Assembly (NCBI GenBank): GCA_006538405.1
Contig: BJKQ01000011.1
Location: 1-64,000, forward strand
From: Hansfordia pulvinata
Lineage: Eukaryota; Ascomycota; Sordariomycetes; Xylariales
Length of the DNA stretch: 64,000 nt
Direction: 5' to 3'
This document shows positions 59,441-64,000 of the stretch, in pieces (position 1 is the stretch's first letter; each line of letters begins with the position of its first letter). A program made the translations under genes and the position numbers. Under the pieces are notes generated by a model, which was given only the letters and a program-made list of their open reading frames with translations, did not search any database and had not been told where the DNA came from.

Positions 59441-61252
59441 CTATAGGGAAAAGCCAGCAGCCTCCATCCCACCCAAGCTCTTCTGAACGCTGGGCGACTC
59501 GTGCACCCACGCCTCCGTGTAGAGCTTGGTCATGTCAAACGTGCCAGCTGCCGCAGCTTCAAATGTCGCAATGTCGAGGTTGTCCATCGTCGCAACGTCC
59601 ATAGTTCCGAGTGGTGATGTGTCTAGCGGGGTCAGGGGCAAAGCCTTGTTCCAAAATGGGTCTGCAGCCACCCAGGCTGATTGAGAGCCCTGGCCGGCCC
59701 AGCCCCGGGCTCGTGGGGATTGTGACATGGGCGACGTAGGTATGTCCGGCAACCTCTTGTGAGTCGTCGTGCTGGCCGACAAGGGACTGTTCTGGCAGCT
59801 GGACAATGACGACGCAGATGCGGTGCGCTGCCGCTTGTTGGAAAGCCCAGAGTTGGCATGGTAGGTCTGCGTACTGACTCGCGTCTTGGGTTTACCAGGC
59901 TGCTGCGTTGGCGACCTGGTCTCTGTGACTATCGCGGTTCTCCACGCCTCTTGGACAATGCGTTGGCAAGACGCGTTGGTGCCGTCGTGAAACTCAAGCC
60001 AATCCTGGAGTTTCCCATTCCTCCTGCCCTCGGCAAAGCCGCTGGTACGGCCCGTTGAGTCAAAAGTCCAACTGCATTGGACCTTCCGCCCAGCACTCAG
60101 ACGGCTTACCAAAGCCTCCCAAGCCTCCCAGATGCCAGGCTGGTGCAAAAGACCGTTGATCACCTTTGTTTGGCTCCATTCGGGCTTTGTCCACCCTTCG
60201 TTGAAGTGAGGCTCGACATGGTCAATGTAGGCCTCGAATTTGTTGAGCAAGGCGCCACAGAGCCCACAGCCCCAGGCGCTCCGGGCAGCCAGGTGGACGA
60301 CCACCTCGTCCGAGTGAGGGCACGTCTTGCAATCATGCGCCGACTTGTGGTGTTGATTGAAGCTGTTGGAACCATAGAACGTGTGGTCACAGTCCGGGCA
60401 TGGATATTTTCGCGTCCGCTCGTGAAACTCGTCGTCGTGTCGCTTCCAGTCAAACTTGCGCTTGAAGGTCTTTTCGCAATATGTGCACCAGAGCCTTGGT
60501 TCTGATGACGGGTTGGACACTAGCGAGACGGAGCTTCGGGCTGAATGGGGCGTGAAGATGCTGTCGCGGCTCATCGACGTCCGCGTGGACGAGAAGGACA
60601 TTCGCAAATCGACGTCTGTTGCCGACTCCTGAGCCGGAGAGAATGTGTCACTCACTGGAGCGGCTGGGCATATCGTGTCAATCGCAGAGTCTCTTGTCGG
60701 AGAACGGGGCGTCATACGCTGGGATGCCGCCAGTTGTTGGAATTGCAACTGTTGCTGCAATTGACCGGTCTGGTTCGGATATTGTGACCGATGCTGTAAG
60801 CGTCCGACGTACGAGGGGGAGGACGAGGGCTGCGGCGTCAACCTCGCGTCATGGAATTGCGTTGATGGGGCCAAGGCATCCTCCAGGGCCATGTGCGACT
60901 GGATCTGATCATGGGTCTGCCCCTGATACTGCGCTTGCGACGGAGTGTGAGCCGGCTCCGGCACCTGAAGCTGCTGGTACGCCTGCTGCTGTTGCAGCAA
61001 GTAGTAGTGTTGTCGGAGGTTTCGCGGCTGTTGTAGCTGGCTGTAATACTGCTGTGCGGGCAGGATTTCGGCTTGTTGTGGGCTGTTATGCGTAATGTCT
61101 TGCGGGCCGCGGTAGAGAAGGGACAGTATAGCTTCCTGGCTCAAGCCAGAGCTTCTCAGCGCCTCAATATGGCCATAGACCTCGACTTGGCCAGCAGTCC
61201 CCGTGGCCGACTGCCATGAAGTGTCCATCGTGCCCACGAGGTGGTTGTCCAA
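59441..61252 (-). CDS. C2H2 zinc-finger protein with Gln-rich N-terminus
   Basis: Single exon, 603 residues, probable nuclear regulator. N-terminal ~200 residues are rich in Gln, with LRQHYYLLQQQQAYQQL-type runs. A Ser-rich segment (SFSSTRTSMSRDSIF) leads to two C2H2 fingers: residues about 255-277 (WCTYCEKTFKRKFDWKRH...H) and 284-306 (PCPDCDHTF...H...H). A third, less regular Cys/His unit follows (WGCGLCGALLNKFEAYIDHVEPHF). The C half is disordered, with an NKRQR basic motif that could be a nuclear signal. Fungal relatives usually carry this finger trio in the middle of a long disordered chain; function unknown. Start 61252 is the first ATG; a second one at 61228 (MDTSWQ) is equally possible. 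No introns. Confidence 0.88.
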   Translation of the reverse strand: MDNHLVGTMDTSWQSATGTAGQVEVYGHIEALRSSGLSQEAILSLLYRGPQDITHNSPQQAEILPAQQYYSQLQQPRNLRQHYYLLQQQQAYQQLQVPEPAHTPSQAQYQGQTHDQIQSHMALEDALAPSTQFHDARLTPQPSSSPSYVGRLQHRSQYPNQTGQLQQQLQFQQLAASQRMTPRSPTRDSAIDTICPAAPVSDTFSPAQESATDVDLRMSFSSTRTSMSRDSIFTPHSARSSVSLVSNPSSEPRLWCTYCEKTFKRKFDWKRHDDEFHERTRKYPCPDCDHTFYGSNSFNQHHKSAHDCKTCPHSDEVVVHLAARSAWGCGLCGALLNKFEAYIDHVEPHFNEGWTKPEWSQTKVINGLLHQPGIWEAWEALVSRLSAGRKVQCSWTFDSTGRTSGFAEGRRNGKLQDWLEFHDGTNASCQRIVQEAWRTAIVTETRSPTQQPGKPKTRVSTQTYHANSGLSNKRQRTASASSLSSCQNSPLSASTTTHKRLPDIPTSPMSQSPRARGWAGQGSQSAWVAADPFWNKALPLTPLDTSPLGTMDVATMDNLDIATFEAAAAGTFDMTKLYTEAWVHESPSVQKSLGGMEAAGFSL

Positions 61253-63770
61253 AACGGACTAAACAATATCGTTGTTTGAGGCCGAACCGCAAGGAGCAGA
61301 AGACTGCAAGACTGAGTCGCGACGATCAGGCCGGATCTGCACCAGGAAGGGGAGTGTGTAGAGCCAGCAGAATGGCAGGTTGCAACACTAGAGAGAGAAG
61401 TCGTGATGGTGGGGTATGGATGTAACAACGAGAGGTGGACGGGAAGCTGGTTGAGAAAGCGTCGGAAGGGATATCAGGCGGACGAGAGACAAAGCAATGG
61501 GGGAATGTCACGTTGCGGTTGCTAAAGCATGGCGAGGCGATTATATTTCACGGCGACGGGTAGCATGGATGGATGATGGGCGGCAGCAGGCGGCGCGGGC
61601 TGGGCGTCCGAAGCGAGTCAGACGGCACCGTGTGCCTTGTCGGGTGTCGTGCTCCACGAGAAGGGGAATAAGCTTGCAGGGTCCACATTGCCACGAGAAT
61701 CGGGGCGTATCTGGGCGGTCGGGACGAGGACGAGGGTGCGGGTGAGGGTGAACGTGAGGGTGGTCGGTAAGGTAAGGGTACCTGTCAGGGCGGGTGACGG
61801 CCGGAGGATAGTTAGACTCGGGACCTGCGCACCTCAGTCAGTGGCGCGGGCGACTTGTCAGGATACGAGGCCAGTAGTATCTACTTTATCTACCTTCGAT
61901 GGCAGCAGCACTGGAGTAGAGGACAGGACGAAGTATGAGCAAGGTACCGTGCACCCAGCTGTTCCTGCCCTCCTCCGCGGATGTGGCCTATGTGCCCATT
62001 GGAGGCATCCGCACTGATAGACGCGGGCGCTTGAGAATACATCGTCAGCGAGGGCATGCCCGTCTCCCTCCACCCGCACTCGGGGGCGCCTTCCTTGGAC
62101 AGAGGACCACTCACTCGCATGTACACATCTACCGGGCTGCAGGTGGTGTACAAATACCCGCACCGCAGCTGCTGCGAGCTGGGACCAACCTGAAACCGAC
62201 AGCTGGGCAGGCAGGGGCGGTCCTGCGACAGAGGGGTCTGCAGCTTCAGCGGCGTTTCGAAACGTTGGGCGACCTTGTCCGACTCAGCCAATGGCACCCG
62301 GCATCCGGAGTGCTGCAGGCGATGCATCTGACGACCGGTCCTCATCAATGTTCCATTCCTGTGCAGGTTGTACATGGGATGGCAGGTACATGTACGTCAC
62401 CTCAAGCTGGTGACGAACGGGACCGCGCCCAGACTTCCAAAGCTACTTGAGACTGGCGGCCGTGATTAGCATCCTCGGCACTCCATGATGCCTTCACCCA
62501 TGCCCGCTTATTACACTCTTGCAGCCAGCCCGCTCCCACTCGCCTGGAATACTGTAGAGTAGCCATCGGACCCGCTCGAGGCCAGATGCACGCCCAGAAC
62601 CGTACGCTCCATAGAATCCGCCTACTCGTACACAACTTCAGCTTCGCCCGTACATGGGCAGGCCCTCCATCCCATGTCGAGATGAGTTACGGGTGCGCTG
62701 TACGCACGCGCGGCAGCATGAGCCCTAGAAAGCCTCTTGCTCACGTCCGAGGCTCGAAGAGGCAAACGCACTCGTAGGCTGGCGTGGCTGGATATCTTCT
62801 GAGGTTGCCTTCCTGAGTGGGCCTTCCCCACCTGTCACTCACATGGCAAACCACACCAACTCGCGTCCCAAGAATTCGGCCCTGCCAGCACCTGCTTCCA
62901 ACTCTGCCATGCGTGCATGCCTCCTTCACGTCAACTCGACTTGTCCTGCTGCCTCGTCTTTTCTCTTGTCCCGCCGACACGCCATGAATCACCCTGTCGA
63001 TCATCACGCCGGGGGCCCAAACCCATTGCCCACGACAGCTAACTCAGGCCTTGGCAGCCTTTGATGCTTCTCGCGGGTGCGGCTGATGCTTGCCGATGCA
63101 CTGCGCTCGCTCTTCGTCATCTTGAGTAAAGCCGATGCTGATCCCGCCCAGGTCGACGCTCCAGTGCACGTCTCCCAGCGCAGCCTCGGTGCATAGATCG
63201 TCGTCGCCTTGGAGCCGATCCAACCTTATCTCAAGTTTGCCCGCCCCGGCCGCCTTCAACATACATGTTCACGGCCCCGGCCTGCAACGGCGTTGCTAAG
63301 CCCTGCGCCCCTGCTCGTCGCTAACGGCGAACGCGGCCCTCTGCCGAGACACCTCTGCCAGCCCCTCATCCCAGCTCGAGTTCTTTTGGCCCCTAGTTCT
63401 CTGGACCCACCCCCTCTACACCGAGGCATACTTTCTGCTGGTGCCGGAGTTTTGGGCCTAGGGCACGGCCATATCGAGTCAGCAAGTCGACGTCGAACCA
63501 AACAGTTCTCGTACCCGCACAGGCTTCAGCCAGGTTCATCTTGAAGGCTTTCCGAATCGGGCTTGCTAATTGTGGTCTATCTTGGCCTGGAATAGCCTGA
63601 TCGGGCCTTGGGTCCGGTGTCTGCCTTGTCTCGCTCGATGTACAAGCAATGGTTGATCCATTAGAGCCTACACAAGCCGAGTGGAAGGCGCGTGGTCCTC
63701 TGCGGCTCAGTGGCCTCACAACACGCCGTTGGAGCGACCGGCAGCAGGCCCGAAGCGAGCGCAAGACTTC
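61253..63770. other. 2.5-kb intergenic region
   Basis: The left part is the promoter of the C2H2 gene (minus strand) and includes a G-rich array of GGGTGAGGGTGAACGTGAGG type at about 61,730-61,790. One TACTCGTA at 62623. I found no gene on either strand; frames near 61,900-62,450 are unrecognisable. The right end is the 3' flank of the permease gene. Confidence 0.5.
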
Positions 63771-64000
63771 CTAGCTGACAAGAGCTCGAGCTTTTCTCGC
63801 GAATCTCGCAACCCGTCCACCTCCTATGCTCTCGACATCATCCTTGTCGACATAGAACCGACGCCCAGCGTCCAGGTCGATCTCATCGAGCTTGACCCAC
63901 CAAGGTCCACGATGGTACAGGCGCGCCCCGAAGTATATCGTAACAATGAGAATGACGGAGACGTAGTTGGCAAAGAAGTTCTTGGCCGAGGGGGCGCCGC
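63771..64000 (-). CDS. Amino-acid permease, C-terminal 75 residues (gene continues beyond window)
   Basis: Plasma-membrane amino-acid/proton symporter of the yeast amino-acid transporter (APC) family. Only the end is in the window; the frame runs open from 63998 to TAG at 63771. It reads KNFFANYVSVILIVTIYFGARLY, the last transmembrane segment, then RGPWWVKLDEIDLDAGRR, the conserved cytosolic tail motif (W.K..EIDLD.GRR) of these permeases, and a basic end. There is no start codon here, so the piece is easily missed by ORF callers. The substrate is unknown. Confidence 0.85.
   Translation of the reverse strand, partial: GAPSAKNFFANYVSVILIVTIYFGARLYHRGPWWVKLDEIDLDAGRRFYVDKDDVESIGGGRVARFARKARALVS

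Noticed and set aside
1..64000. CRISPR array, prophage, bacterial operon or secondary-metabolite cluster
   Set aside because: Introns, RIP, Pol III genes and the protein families show a fungal chromosome; no PKS, NRPS, terpene or P450 genes and no spaced direct repeats were seen.

Overview
The window is a piece of a filamentous ascomycete nuclear genome, probably Sordariomycetes. The evidence is short (49-90 nt) GT...CTAAC/CTGAC...AG introns, a dispersed single 5S rRNA gene, Pezizomycotina protein families (Zn2Cys6 regulator, AreA GATA-like domain protein, GT62 mannosyltransferase, yeast-type amino-acid permease C-terminus), and a sharply bounded AT-rich block with the signature of repeat-induced point mutation (RIP: CpA/TpG converted to TpA).

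Bases 1 to about 16,300 are a RIP-destroyed transposon island. It holds Ty3/Gypsy chromovirus relics. Element A is on the minus strand and runs off the left edge. Element C is a minus-strand fragment interrupted by A. Element B is a full-length 7.57 kb plus-strand copy with two 535-bp LTRs, in which a CCHC knuckle, the reverse transcriptase, a GPY/F module and a chromodomain can still be read through stop codons. LTR D is a solo LTR at the edge of the euchromatin.

Bases 16,400 to 64,000 are GC-rich and gene-poor. In order they hold: an unrecognised small secreted-type protein (-); a divergent leucine-catabolism pair, methylcrotonoyl-CoA carboxylase beta subunit (-) and isovaleryl-CoA dehydrogenase (+); a dienelactone hydrolase family gene (-) with an apparent one-base frameshift; a Nudix hydrolase (-); the F1-ATPase assembly chaperone ATP12 (-); a 5S rRNA gene (+); an AreA GATA-like domain protein (+); a GT62 (ANP1/MNN9/VAN1) mannosyltransferase (+); a Zn2Cys6 transcription factor (+); an acyltransferase-3 membrane protein (+); an initiator tRNA-Met (+); a C2H2 zinc-finger protein (-); and the 3' end of an amino-acid permease (-) at the right edge. 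Between them lie large gene deserts (30.2-35.5 kb, 37.3-44.6 kb, 49.5-53.4 kb, 55.0-57.8 kb, 61.3-63.8 kb) with microsatellites, poly-G/C tracts and a strikingly repeated word, TACTCGTA.

The most unusual signal is the initiator tRNA-Met at 57,783-57,908. Its 72-nt body is structurally perfect but is split between positions 26 and 27 by a 54-nt insert with mRNA-type intron signals (GTATGT...ACTAAC...TAG). Nuclear tRNA introns normally sit at 37/38 and are not spliceosomal.
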